From the NCBI GenBank assembly GCA_963711595.1, contig CAVQER010000007.1:372001-436000 (forward strand): a stretch of DNA of 64,000 nt, written 5' to 3'. The position numbers and the translations under genes are program-made. The notes under the pieces are model-generated. The model was given only the letters and a program-made list of their open reading frames with translations, ran no database searches and was not told the DNA's origin. Positions 17,362 through 25,113 of this stretch are shown piece after piece (the stretch's first letter is position 1; every line of letters starts with the position of its first letter). The DNA comes from JAUSIF01 sp963711595 (GTDB lineage Bacteria > Pseudomonadota > Alphaproteobacteria > Rhizobiales > Xanthobacteraceae).

Positions 17362-17458
17362 GGCGGCAGAAGTTGTTAGGTCGCGGTTAAGATTCCGTGT
17401 GCAGGCCCGGAACGCCCGATATCCCGAAATCGGGTGGCCTTTTCGCGCCGGCTAGGTC

Positions 17459-18412
17459 ATGGCTGACGGGGACGCAGGGGCGGACGGTTCAATGCCGGCA
17501 AAGCTGACCATGAGCGTGAGCGACTGGCTGCTCATTCTCATTCTTTCCGTCTTTTGGGGCGGCTCGTTCTTCTTCGCCGGAGTGGCGATCAAGGAGATTC
17601 CGCCGGTGACGCTCGCGCTCGCTCGGGTCGGCATCGCTGCGGCGATACTCCTCGTCTATGCGCGCGCCATTGGGCTGAAACTGCCGCGGTTCGGGCCGGT
17701 TTGGAAGTCGCTGACAGTCATGGCGCTCCTCAACAACGTCGCGCCATTCATTCTGATTTTTTGGAGCCAGACCCACATCCCGAGCGGGCTCGCGTCGATC
17801 CTGAACGCGACCACGCCACTCTTTACAATCGTCGTCGCGCATTTCGCGACCAGCGACGACAAGATCACGCCGCCCCGTCTCGTAGGACTGGTATTCGGGT
17901 TCATCGGGGTATTAGTCGTCATCGGCCCCGACGCGTTGCGCGATCTTGGAATCAACGTCCTTGCGCAACTTGCGGGTCTGCTGGGCGCGGTGTGCTACGC
18001 GGTGTCCGGTGTCTACGGCCGCCGCTTCACTAACCTTGCGCCCGCCGTCGTCAGCGCGAGCATCCTCCTCATCTCCACGGTGGTCATGGTGCCGCTTGCA
18101 GTGGCCGTCGACCGGCCGTGGACGCTGCCGGTGCCATCGGCTGCAGTCATTGCCGCGACAATCGCGCTTGCCGCGATCTCGACGGCTGCGGCCTATCTCA
18201 TCTACTTCCGCGTGCTCGCGCGCGCCGGCGCGACCAATCTCTTGCTCGTCACGTTTCTCATTCCGGTGAGCGCGATCTGGCTTGGCGCTCTATTCCTCGG
18301 CGAAACGCTCGAAGTGCGGCATTTCGTCGGAATGGGTGCAATCGCGCTCGGGCTCGCGGCAATCGACGGCCGGCCGCAGCGCGCGCTGAGGCGCGCTTGG
18401 CGCAGCGACTAG
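17459..18412 (+). CDS. EamA/DMT family transporter
   Basis: Ten-helix drug/metabolite transporter superfamily member; substrate not predictable. The 317 residues contain two EamA repeats, the first starting at LLILILSVFWGGSFFFAGVA (residue 23) and the second near residue 165 (LAQLAGLLGAVCYAVSGVYG), with the family end FVGMGAIALGLAAI. A 22-residue hydrophilic leader precedes the first helix, so a start further in (the methionine at residue 18) is possible. Its stop shares a CTAG with the convergent hydrolase gene. Confidence 0.88.
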   Translation: MADGDAGADGSMPAKLTMSVSDWLLILILSVFWGGSFFFAGVAIKEIPPVTLALARVGIAAAILLVYARAIGLKLPRFGPVWKSLTVMALLNNVAPFILIFWSQTHIPSGLASILNATTPLFTIVVAHFATSDDKITPPRLVGLVFGFIGVLVVIGPDALRDLGINVLAQLAGLLGAVCYAVSGVYGRRFTNLAPAVVSASILLISTVVMVPLAVAVDRPWTLPVPSAAVIAATIALAAISTAAAYLIYFRVLARAGATNLLLVTFLIPVSAIWLGALFLGETLEVRHFVGMGAIALGLAAIDGRPQRALRRAWRSD

Positions 18413-19287
18413 CGGCTCAGAAATTCGCGCATGTAGCCGTTCACCTCGGCGGGCCGTTCGTGCACGACCCAATGGCTCGCTTCGGGAATGCGGCGGATCG
18501 TCAGGTCGGGAACGAACTCTTCGAGGCCGTCGAGATTGCGCGGAAGCAGGGCGGGGTCGCGTTCGCCCCAGATGACCAAGGTCGGCACACGTACGACAAA
18601 CCGGCTGGGATCGACTTCCCGCTTTTCCATGCGGCCGCCAGGCAACGGCGGCACCAACGGCGATGCTCGGTAGTAGTTGAGCCCCGCTTCCAATGCGCCG
18701 GGCTGCGCCCACGCCTCGCGGTATGCGTCCAGGTCGGCATCGCTGAACGCGCTGCTATCCGCGATGCCGATTCCGAAGGCGAACTTCTCGAGCATCGCGA
18801 AGTTGTTGTGTTCCAATTTTTCGCGGGCGTCGGGCCGTTGAAAAAAGCGCATGTACTGACTTGCTTCCTGCTGGGCACGGTCATTCGCAAGATCGCGCAG
18901 AAAAATCGCTGGATGCGGCGCGTTGATGATGACGAGCTTTTCCACGCATTCCGGATGCGCGATGGCGAACGCCCAGGCAGTGGCGCCACCCCAATCGTGA
19001 GCGACAAGTATAAATCGCTTGTGCCCAAGGTGCAGCGCGAGTTCGCGCAGGTCGGCAATGAGGTGCTTGATGCGATAGTGCTCGACGCTTTCCGGCTTGG
19101 AGGAAAGGTTGTAGCCGCGCGTGTCGGGGGCAACCGCAAGGTGATCGCAGCCGAATTCCTCAAGCTGGCGGCGCCACGCGTACCAGAATTCCGGAAAGCC
19201 GTGCACGAACAGGATGAGCTTGCCGCTGCCGGCGCTCGCGTAATGAAGTCTGACGCCGTTTACGTCCGCATAATCGTGCCTGATCAT
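18409..19287 (-). CDS. Alpha/beta hydrolase, epoxide hydrolase / haloacid dehalogenase-like
   Basis: Cytoplasmic hydrolase of the group with an aspartate nucleophile. Features over 292 residues: oxyanion motif FVHGFPEFWYAWRRQL near residue 27, DTRGYNLSSKP near 54, nucleophile elbow VAHDWGGATAW with Asp near residue 99, and the catalytic histidine in PEASHWVVHE near 270. This is typical of soluble epoxide hydrolases and fluoroacetate dehalogenases; the two are not separable by eye. It follows hbd by 12 bases and may share its transcript. Confidence 0.86.
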   Translation of the reverse strand: MIRHDYADVNGVRLHYASAGSGKLILFVHGFPEFWYAWRRQLEEFGCDHLAVAPDTRGYNLSSKPESVEHYRIKHLIADLRELALHLGHKRFILVAHDWGGATAWAFAIAHPECVEKLVIINAPHPAIFLRDLANDRAQQEASQYMRFFQRPDAREKLEHNNFAMLEKFAFGIGIADSSAFSDADLDAYREAWAQPGALEAGLNYYRASPLVPPLPGGRMEKREVDPSRFVVRVPTLVIWGERDPALLPRNLDGLEEFVPDLTIRRIPEASHWVVHERPAEVNGYMREFLSR

Positions 19288-19299
19288 CGCCGCTGCGCC

Positions 19300-20181
19300 C
19301 TAGCGCGTCGGCACCGGCTTCTCGCCGCGATAGTCGTAGAAGCCGCGCTTGGTCTTGCGTCCGAGCCAACCCGCTTCGACGTATTTCACCAGAAGCGGGC
19401 AGGGGCGGTATTTCGAATCGGCGAGACCTTCGTAGAGCACCTGCATGACCGAGAGACAGGTATCGAGGCCGATGAAGTCGGCTAACTCAAGCGGCCCCAT
19501 CGGATGGTGCGCGCCGAGTTTCATTGCGGTGTCGATCGCCTCCACCGAGCCGACGCCTTCGTAGAGCGTGTAGACCGCCTCGTTGATCATCGGCAGCAGG
19601 ATGCGATTGACCATGAAAGCGGGAAAATCCTCGGCGACCGCGTAGGTCTTGCCGAGCTTCGTCACGAATTCCTTGGCGAGCTCGAAGGTCTCGTCGCCGG
19701 TGGCAATTCCGCGCACGAGCTCGACGAGCTCCATCAGCGGCACCGGGTTCATGAAGTGGATCCCGATGAAGTGCTCCGGCCGGTCGGTGGACGCGGCGAG
19801 CCGCGTGATCGATATGGAGGATGTGTTCGTTGCGAGCGTGGCGCCGGGCTTCAAGAGCGGCGAAAGCTCAGCGAAAATCTTGCGCTTGACGTCCTCTTTT
19901 TCGGTTGCCGACTCGATCACGAGATCGCAGTCAGCGAGCTCCTGCATGCTGTCCGCCGGCTTGATGCGGCCGAGGGCAGCCTTGCGCTGATCCTCGGTGA
20001 TCGCCTTCTTGCTGACCTGGCGTGCCATGTTGCCGTTGATTGTGGCGAGCCCGGCCTTGACGCGATCTGGGCTGACGTCGTGCAGCAAGACGTCGTAGCC
20101 CGCGATCGCGCACACATGGGCAATGCCGTTGCCCATCTGGCCCGCTCCGATGATCCCGATCTTCTTGAATTTGGCTGCCAT
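19300..20181 (-). CDS. hbd: 3-hydroxybutyryl-CoA dehydrogenase
   Basis: NAD(P)-dependent oxidation/reduction of 3-hydroxybutyryl-CoA/acetoacetyl-CoA. The 293-residue protein has the Rossmann motif GIIGAGQMGNGIAHV near residue 9, the catalytic-histidine segment GIHFMNPVPLMELVELV near 139, and the C-terminal dimerisation domain with GPLELADFIGLDTCL. It sits upstream of the hydrolase and downstream of etfA on the same strand. With etfAB, a cobalamin adenosyltransferase and the acyl-CoA dehydrogenase at 25114-26796 it suggests C4-acyl-CoA metabolism, compatible with the ethylmalonyl-CoA route or polyhydroxybutyrate turnover. Confidence 0.93.
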   Translation of the reverse strand: MAAKFKKIGIIGAGQMGNGIAHVCAIAGYDVLLHDVSPDRVKAGLATINGNMARQVSKKAITEDQRKAALGRIKPADSMQELADCDLVIESATEKEDVKRKIFAELSPLLKPGATLATNTSSISITRLAASTDRPEHFIGIHFMNPVPLMELVELVRGIATGDETFELAKEFVTKLGKTYAVAEDFPAFMVNRILLPMINEAVYTLYEGVGSVEAIDTAMKLGAHHPMGPLELADFIGLDTCLSVMQVLYEGLADSKYRPCPLLVKYVEAGWLGRKTKRGFYDYRGEKPVPTR

Positions 20182-20251
20182 GAACCCAGTCCCGCGCCGT
20201 CCTGCTTCTACGACGAACGATGCAGGCGCGCCATGATACTATCGAAAATCC

Positions 20252-21199
20252 TTAACCGCCGCCCTTGGCGAGCGCCTTCTCCAGTTCGGGCAGGATCTGA
20301 AACAGATCACCGACGAGCCCGTAATCCGCGACCTGGAAGATCGGCGCTTCTTCGTCCTTGTTGATCGCGACAATCACCTTCGAGTCCTTCATTCCCGCGA
20401 GATGCTGGATCGCGCCGGAAATTCCGACGGCGAGATAGAGCTCGGGGGCGACGACCTTTCCGGTTTGTCCGACCTGCCAATCGTTGGGCGCGTAGCCGGC
20501 GTCGACCGCGGCGCGTGATGCACCAACCGCTGCACCGAGCTTGTCAGCGACGGGCTCGATGTACTTCGCGAAGTTCTCCTTGCTCGCGAGCGCGCGGCCG
20601 CCCGAAATGATGACGCGCGCGGCGGTCAGCTCCGGACGGTCTGACTTCGACAATTGCTCGGAGACAAAATTGGAAATGCCGGGGTCGTCCGCGGCGGCCG
20701 CGGGCTCGACCGGCGCATTACCACCGGCGCCCGTTGCCTGAAACGCGGCACTGCGGACGGTGATCACCTTCTTCTTATCGCCGCTCTGCACCGTCTCGAT
20801 CGCGTTGCCCGCATAGATCGGCCGCTCGAACGTGTCGGGCGAAACGACCTTGCTGATCTCGGACACCTGCATGACATCGAGGAGGGCAGCGACGCGCGGC
20901 ATAAAGTTCTTGCCGGTCGTAGTCGCGGGCGCGACGATCGCGCCGTAGTTGCCGGCGAGCGAGACGATCAGCGCGGCCACGGGCTCAGCGAGCCGGTTCG
21001 CATAACGCGCGTCGTCAGCAACCAGGACCTTGGCGACGCCGTCGAGTTTGGCGGCAGCATCCGCCGCCGCTCGGCAACCGGACCCGACCACCAGAATATG
21101 CACGTCACTTCCGAGCGCCTTTGCGGCGGTCAGCGCCTTCGCAGTCGCGCCGTTCAGCGACTTGTCGTCGTGCTCGGCAACCAGAAGGGTGGCCATCAC
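20252..21199 (-). CDS. etfA: Electron transfer flavoprotein alpha subunit EtfA
   Basis: FAD-binding subunit that accepts electrons from acyl-CoA dehydrogenases and passes them to ETF-ubiquinone oxidoreductase. The 315 residues show the N-terminal alpha/beta domain and the C-terminal FAD domain with RVIISGGRALASKENF near 195, GASRAAVDAGYAPNDWQVGQTG near 230 in two pieces, and the GISGAIQHLAGMKDS signature near 263. The start overlaps the etfB stop by four bases, so the subunits are translationally coupled. Confidence 0.96.
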   Translation of the reverse strand: MMATLLVAEHDDKSLNGATAKALTAAKALGSDVHILVVGSGCRAAADAAAKLDGVAKVLVADDARYANRLAEPVAALIVSLAGNYGAIVAPATTTGKNFMPRVAALLDVMQVSEISKVVSPDTFERPIYAGNAIETVQSGDKKKVITVRSAAFQATGAGGNAPVEPAAAADDPGISNFVSEQLSKSDRPELTAARVIISGGRALASKENFAKYIEPVADKLGAAVGASRAAVDAGYAPNDWQVGQTGKVVAPELYLAVGISGAIQHLAGMKDSKVIVAINKDEEAPIFQVADYGLVGDLFQILPELEKALAKGGG

Positions 21200-21945
21200 A
21201 GAACCCCGGCTTCATTGCGCAGCTTGTCGATCAGCTCGTCGACGGAGGCGACCTTCGCGCCGGCCTTACGGCCGGGCGGCTCGCTGGTCTTTAGAACCTT
21301 CAGGCGCGGTGCGACGTCGACGCCGAAATCTCCCGGCGCCTTCTCGTCGATCGGCTTTTTCTTCGCCTTCATGATGTTCGGGAGCGACGCATAGCGGGGC
21401 TCGTTCAGCCGCAAATCGGTGGTGACGATTGCAGGCATCTTCAACTTCACGGTCTGGAGTCCGCCGTCGACCTCGCGCGTGACGAGCGCATGATCCCCCT
21501 CGATCACGAGCTTCGACGCGAACGTGCCTTGCGGCCAGCCGAGCAGCGCTGCGAGCATCTGACCGGTCTGATTGCTGTCGTCGTCGATCGCCTGCTTGCC
21601 GAGAATCACGAGGCCGGGTTTTTCCGCGTCGACGATCGCCTTCAAGAGCTTCGCCACCGCGAGCGGCTCGACAGTTCCGTCATGCTTCACGAGGATGCCG
21701 CGGTCGGCTCCCATCGCGAGCGCGGTGCGGATCGTCTCGGACGCTGCCGCTGGACCGATGGATACGGCGACGATCTCCGTTGCCTGACCCTTTTCCTTGA
21801 GGCGAATCGCTTCCTCGACGGCGATTTCGTCGAAGGGGTTCATCGCCATCTTGATATTGGCAAGGTCGACGCCGGAGCCGTCGGGCTTCACCCGCGCTTT
21901 GACGTTGAAATCGATCACCCGCTTCACGGGTACAAGCAGCTTCAT
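21196..21945 (-). CDS. etfB: Electron transfer flavoprotein beta subunit EtfB
   Basis: AMP-binding partner of EtfA. The 249-residue sequence starts MKLLVPVKRVIDFNVKARV and has KMAMNPFDEIAVEEAIRLKE near 32, the LAMGADRGI loop near 75 and GKQAIDDDSNQTGQMLAALL near 120, all conserved in the family. It leads etfAB. Electron donors likely include the acyl-CoA dehydrogenase encoded 3 kb away on the same strand. Confidence 0.96.
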   Translation of the reverse strand: MKLLVPVKRVIDFNVKARVKPDGSGVDLANIKMAMNPFDEIAVEEAIRLKEKGQATEIVAVSIGPAAASETIRTALAMGADRGILVKHDGTVEPLAVAKLLKAIVDAEKPGLVILGKQAIDDDSNQTGQMLAALLGWPQGTFASKLVIEGDHALVTREVDGGLQTVKLKMPAIVTTDLRLNEPRYASLPNIMKAKKKPIDEKAPGDFGVDVAPRLKVLKTSEPPGRKAGAKVASVDELIDKLRNEAGVL

Positions 21946-21998
21946 TCATCCCCCTCCGCACCGGGAGCGGCGCAAGCTATGAGCCGACCCTGATCAAG

Positions 21999-22703
21999 TC
22001 AACGCACGTCGGCGATCGTACGCACGTCCTTCGCGAACAGCGGAACGCCGGGCCGACGGAGAAACAGCACGAGGATCGCCCCGGCCGCGAGGCCGCCGAT
22101 GTGAGCCCACCAAGCGGTCTCGACATCGTTGCTGATGAACAGATTCACGAACTGGAACGCGATCCAGGCGCCGAGGATCCAGCGTGCGCTCAGCCGTATG
22201 GGAATGCGCGCGAACAGCAATACCCATATCTTGGCGTGAGGAAACAACATCACATACGCAGCGACGATTCCTGCAATGCCGGCGGAGGCGCCGACCAGCG
22301 GTGCCGTCGAGTCCGGCATCGATAAGTAATGCGCGAGCCCGCCAGCGATGCCGCAAGCGAGATAGAAAAGCAGAAAGCGCGGCCGCCCCATCGCGTGCTC
22401 GACATTGTCCCCGAAGATCCAGAGGAACAGCATGTTGCCGATGAGATGCATCCATCCGCCGTGCAAGAACATGTAAGTGAGGAAGGTGACCTCGATCGGG
22501 ATGGCTACGGAGGCGAGACGTTCGTGGAGCGTGACGGCGGCGGGCGTTATCCCGTAGTCGATGACAATCGCGGCCGGGTCGTCGTGAAAGATCGGCAACT
22601 GGATGAACACGAAGACGAGCACGTTGATGACGACCAACGCGCGCGTGACGTACGGATAGAATGTCTCGTCGTAGGGATTGTCGTCGTACAACGGCACGAA
22701 CAT
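21999..22703 (-). CDS. Rhomboid family intramembrane serine protease
   Basis: Six-helix membrane protease that cleaves substrates within the bilayer. Over 234 residues I see the HGGWMHLIGNMLFLWIFGDN block near residue 81, the catalytic serine in LVGASAGIAG at about residue 140, and the catalytic histidine in WWAHIGGLAAG at about residue 201. Those two residues form the rhomboid dyad, so it should be active. Substrates are unknown. It lies 9 bases after the cobalamin adenosyltransferase gene on the same strand. Confidence 0.92.
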   Translation of the reverse strand: MFVPLYDDNPYDETFYPYVTRALVVINVLVFVFIQLPIFHDDPAAIVIDYGITPAAVTLHERLASVAIPIEVTFLTYMFLHGGWMHLIGNMLFLWIFGDNVEHAMGRPRFLLFYLACGIAGGLAHYLSMPDSTAPLVGASAGIAGIVAAYVMLFPHAKIWVLLFARIPIRLSARWILGAWIAFQFVNLFISNDVETAWWAHIGGLAAGAILVLFLRRPGVPLFAKDVRTIADVR

Positions 22704-22712
22704 TGACGGCCT

Positions 22713-23285
22713 TCAACGATTGGCGCCCGGCACCCAAAGTACGTCGCGCGAACCGCGGCCGTTCACGTAACGGGCGGCGACGAAGAGAAGATCCGACAGA
22801 CGATTCAGGTAGCGAACTGCCGGTGCGCTCACCTGCTCGTCCTTCCGTGCCCCGAGCTCCACGACATGCCGCTCGGCGCGACGGCAAACCGTGCGCGCGA
22901 GATGCAGGTGCGCAGCGGCGGGCGCGCCGCCGGGCAGGACGAACGACTTGAGCGGTGAGAGCTCGGCATTCAGCTTGTCAATGTCTGCTTCGACGCGGTC
23001 GACCTGACTGTCGGTCACGCGCAGGCGCTTGTCGCCGCCGCCTTTTTCCGGAACCGCGAGATCGGCGCCGAGATCGAACAAGTCGTTCTGTACGCGGGCG
23101 AGAATGGCGTCGACTTCGGTTTCAGAGCCCAGGTGCAGACGCGCGATGCCGATTGCAGCATTGGTCTCGTCGACGGTGCCGTACGCCGCAATGCGAAGAT
23201 CGAACTTCGGCCGGCGCTCGCCAGAGCCAAGCGCGGTCGAGCCGTCGTCGCCGGTGCGTGTGTAGATCCGATTCAGGACCACCAT
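22713..23285 (-). CDS. Cob(I)alamin adenosyltransferase, PduO type
   Basis: Transfers the adenosyl group of ATP to cob(I)alamin, making coenzyme B12. The 190-residue protein opens with IYTRTGDDGSTALGSGERRPK, the ATP-binding loop of the family, followed by YGTVDETNAAIGIAR near 35, QNDLFDLGADLA near 65 and RTVCRRAERHVV near 130. Adenosylcobalamin is needed by the ethylmalonyl- and methylmalonyl-CoA mutases, so its position in a block with etfAB and a probable methylsuccinyl-CoA dehydrogenase is functionally sensible. No cobalamin riboswitch is visible upstream. Confidence 0.93.
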   Translation of the reverse strand: MVVLNRIYTRTGDDGSTALGSGERRPKFDLRIAAYGTVDETNAAIGIARLHLGSETEVDAILARVQNDLFDLGADLAVPEKGGGDKRLRVTDSQVDRVEADIDKLNAELSPLKSFVLPGGAPAAAHLHLARTVCRRAERHVVELGARKDEQVSAPAVRYLNRLSDLLFVAARYVNGRGSRDVLWVPGANR

Positions 23286-23351
23286 GGAGGCAGCTCCTCG
23301 GCTGAATCACCGACGCAGTCTAGCCAACGCGGACCGTATCGCGCAGCGCCA

Positions 23352-23546
23352 TCAGCGGCCCATGGCCCAGATCGTGATCATGACGATCACGATCGCCACG
23401 AACTGCAGCAGCACGCGCCACCGCATCAGGGTCTGCGAGAGGTTCGGCGAGCCCGCGCGAGCCATGTTCCAGAGGCCGAGCACGAGTACGAGGGCGACGG
23501 CGCCAAGCGCGATAGGGACAGCGACCGATTGAAGGAAAGAGGACAT
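23352..23546 (-). CDS. HIG1-domain twin transmembrane protein
   Basis: A 64-residue protein with two transmembrane helices joined by a short loop, GLWNMARAGSPNLSQTLMRWR, which matches the HIG1 (hypoxia-induced gene 1) pattern. In mitochondria such proteins associate with respiratory supercomplexes; the bacterial role is not established. I prefer ATG 23546 over GTG 23561 since homologues have a very short hydrophilic N-terminus. It lies upstream of the adenosyltransferase gene on the same strand, 66 bases apart. Confidence 0.8.
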   Translation of the reverse strand: MSSFLQSVAVPIALGAVALVLVLGLWNMARAGSPNLSQTLMRWRVLLQFVAIVIVMITIWAMGR

Positions 23547-23595
23547 GAACCTGTTTATCACGAAGCGGGGAAACGATTACCCGGGCGATTTGCCG

Positions 23596-24570
23596 CTAGT
23601 CGCGGGCAGGCGCGGCCCGCCGCGATGCGCGCGAGGAGCCGGTGGCGCGTGCCTTTAACTCGCGAAACGGTTCGGAAGCTTCGGTCAAGCTCGCATCCCA
23701 ACCGGGGTCGGGACGCTGTCCGGCGATCGCCCGAAGGTAGGCCTGAAGCATCGAGCCGATCACGAACGGCTCGATGAACGCCTGCTTGCAGCTCCAGGCG
23801 AAGATGCCGGCAAACAGCAAGGTGATGGGACCGGCGCCACTCGGATGAGCCTGGGCAAGTGAGGAAGCGGGCGTCAGCGCAATCAGAAAAATCACGAAGG
23901 TGATGCACCACGAAATGGCCGCGAGTTGAAACGCGTTCCGCATCGTCACCTCACGCGTCTGCGCGAGGAGCAACACCGCATCGCGCGCCTCGGACCAGGC
24001 GTTTCCCCTTCTCGTGCTCAACGGCTTTGCCAGTACGACGTCGGTGAGAAAGCCGAGCGACGCGCCAAGGGTCGCATTGATCGGACCAGCCAGCGAGCGA
24101 GCTTCGGCGGGCAGGACTTTCGCCACCGGATCGATTATCGCGACAATGGTCGCGAGCGAGCCGTGCACGCATCGCGCGATGGCAAGGAGCGTGTGGATTT
24201 CGCGGAACCGTTGCTGGACCAGAGCAAGGGCCTGGCCGACGATGCCTTGCGCCGCGGGCGCGGGCAGCTCGTCATCAGCAAGCAGCATCGCCGCGACGTG
24301 GCCGGCTCTCACCAGAAACAGGATGTACTCGCGTAGCCACCAGAGCAGGAGCGCGACAAGTGCGCAGCCGGCAATCGCACCCCAGAAGGCACCCGGCGCA
24401 CGACCGCTCACACCGCCGATTGCGCCGATCGCCCAGCCAAATCCCGCCCCGCCGCCGGCAGCGACGACGACGGCCGCGGAGATGCCGAGGTACACCGCCG
24501 CCCGGATCAGCATGAAAGGATAGGTGCGCAGGACGAGCGTTGCGCTCCTGCCAATCGAAAAGTCCGACAT
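23596..24570 (-). CDS. Hypothetical multi-spanning membrane protein
   Basis: Unrecognised 324-residue integral membrane protein with about six hydrophobic segments: near 30-55 (Gly/Ala-rich, VVVAAGGGAGFGWAIGAIGG), 60-90, 170-190, 215-235, 240-262 and around 265-285. A hydrophilic stretch at 90-170 separates the two halves, and the C-terminus is basic and disordered. It sits between the HIG1 protein and the host-attachment family gene on one strand. Function cannot be inferred. Confidence 0.7.
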   Translation of the reverse strand: MSDFSIGRSATLVLRTYPFMLIRAAVYLGISAAVVVAAGGGAGFGWAIGAIGGVSGRAPGAFWGAIAGCALVALLLWWLREYILFLVRAGHVAAMLLADDELPAPAAQGIVGQALALVQQRFREIHTLLAIARCVHGSLATIVAIIDPVAKVLPAEARSLAGPINATLGASLGFLTDVVLAKPLSTRRGNAWSEARDAVLLLAQTREVTMRNAFQLAAISWCITFVIFLIALTPASSLAQAHPSGAGPITLLFAGIFAWSCKQAFIEPFVIGSMLQAYLRAIAGQRPDPGWDASLTEASEPFRELKARATGSSRASRRAAPARD

Positions 24571-24611
24571 AAGGAATCCGACTGCTGTCGAGCGAGGCTA
24601 GCACGGAGCAA

Positions 24612-25064
24612 TCATGCGCCGGCAAGCAATCGGGCGATCTCAGGAAGCGGATGGTTGGTGAGGTCCTTGCCGATTTCGGCTGCGACGCGAGCGTGCATCT
24701 TGCCGTCGAGCTGCTTACGCAGCGCTGCGAGCGTCGCCGGCGGAGCGACAAGGATGATCTGCTCGAAGCGCTTCTGATTTGCCGCGGCGGCCAGGCGGGA
24801 TGCGACGGTCGTCGCAAACTTGTCCTCCGCGATCTCGTGCCAGTCGGTCTGCTCGACGGCGCTGCGCTGGCCGAAGGCGCTTTGCACGACGCGGCCCGGG
24901 CGGTCGGTGCCCTGTTCGTGAGTTGGCGGATTCGCCTTGTCGCGCAGCACGTCTACCACCTTGAGGGAGGGTCGCTGCGGGGTGCCGGCGTTGCGCAACA
25001 CGAGCGCCTTGCGGCCATCACCGACCAGAATCCAGGTGTCGTGGGCGATCCACATTTCCTGCAT
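24612..25064 (-). CDS. Host attachment family protein (baeRF-like)
   Basis: Family named for an Agrobacterium protein proposed to be required for attachment to plant cells; related in fold to archaeal release-factor-like domains, with unclear biochemistry. The 150-residue protein has TWILVGDGRKALVLRNAG near residue 10, RVVQSAFGQRSAVEQTDWH near 58 and IILVAPPATLAALRKQL near 98, as in the family. I chose ATG 25064 because AAGGG lies 5 bases upstream; ATG 25055 is the alternative. It follows the acyl-CoA dehydrogenase gene by 49 bases. Confidence 0.78.
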   Translation of the reverse strand: MQEMWIAHDTWILVGDGRKALVLRNAGTPQRPSLKVVDVLRDKANPPTHEQGTDRPGRVVQSAFGQRSAVEQTDWHEIAEDKFATTVASRLAAAANQKRFEQIILVAPPATLAALRKQLDGKMHARVAAEIGKDLTNHPLPEIARLLAGA

Positions 25065-25113
25065 GCGCAACCCTTCAACGTTTGGACGTGCGGTTGGTTG
25101 CGAAGGTCCGGAG

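Noticed and set aside
23286..23351. Cobalamin riboswitch before the adenosyltransferase
   Set aside because: The gap is 66 bases, far too short, and no B12-box sequence is present.
24612..25064. Host-attachment gene as a virulence island marker
   Set aside because: Flanked by core metabolic genes with no mobility genes or compositional break visible.
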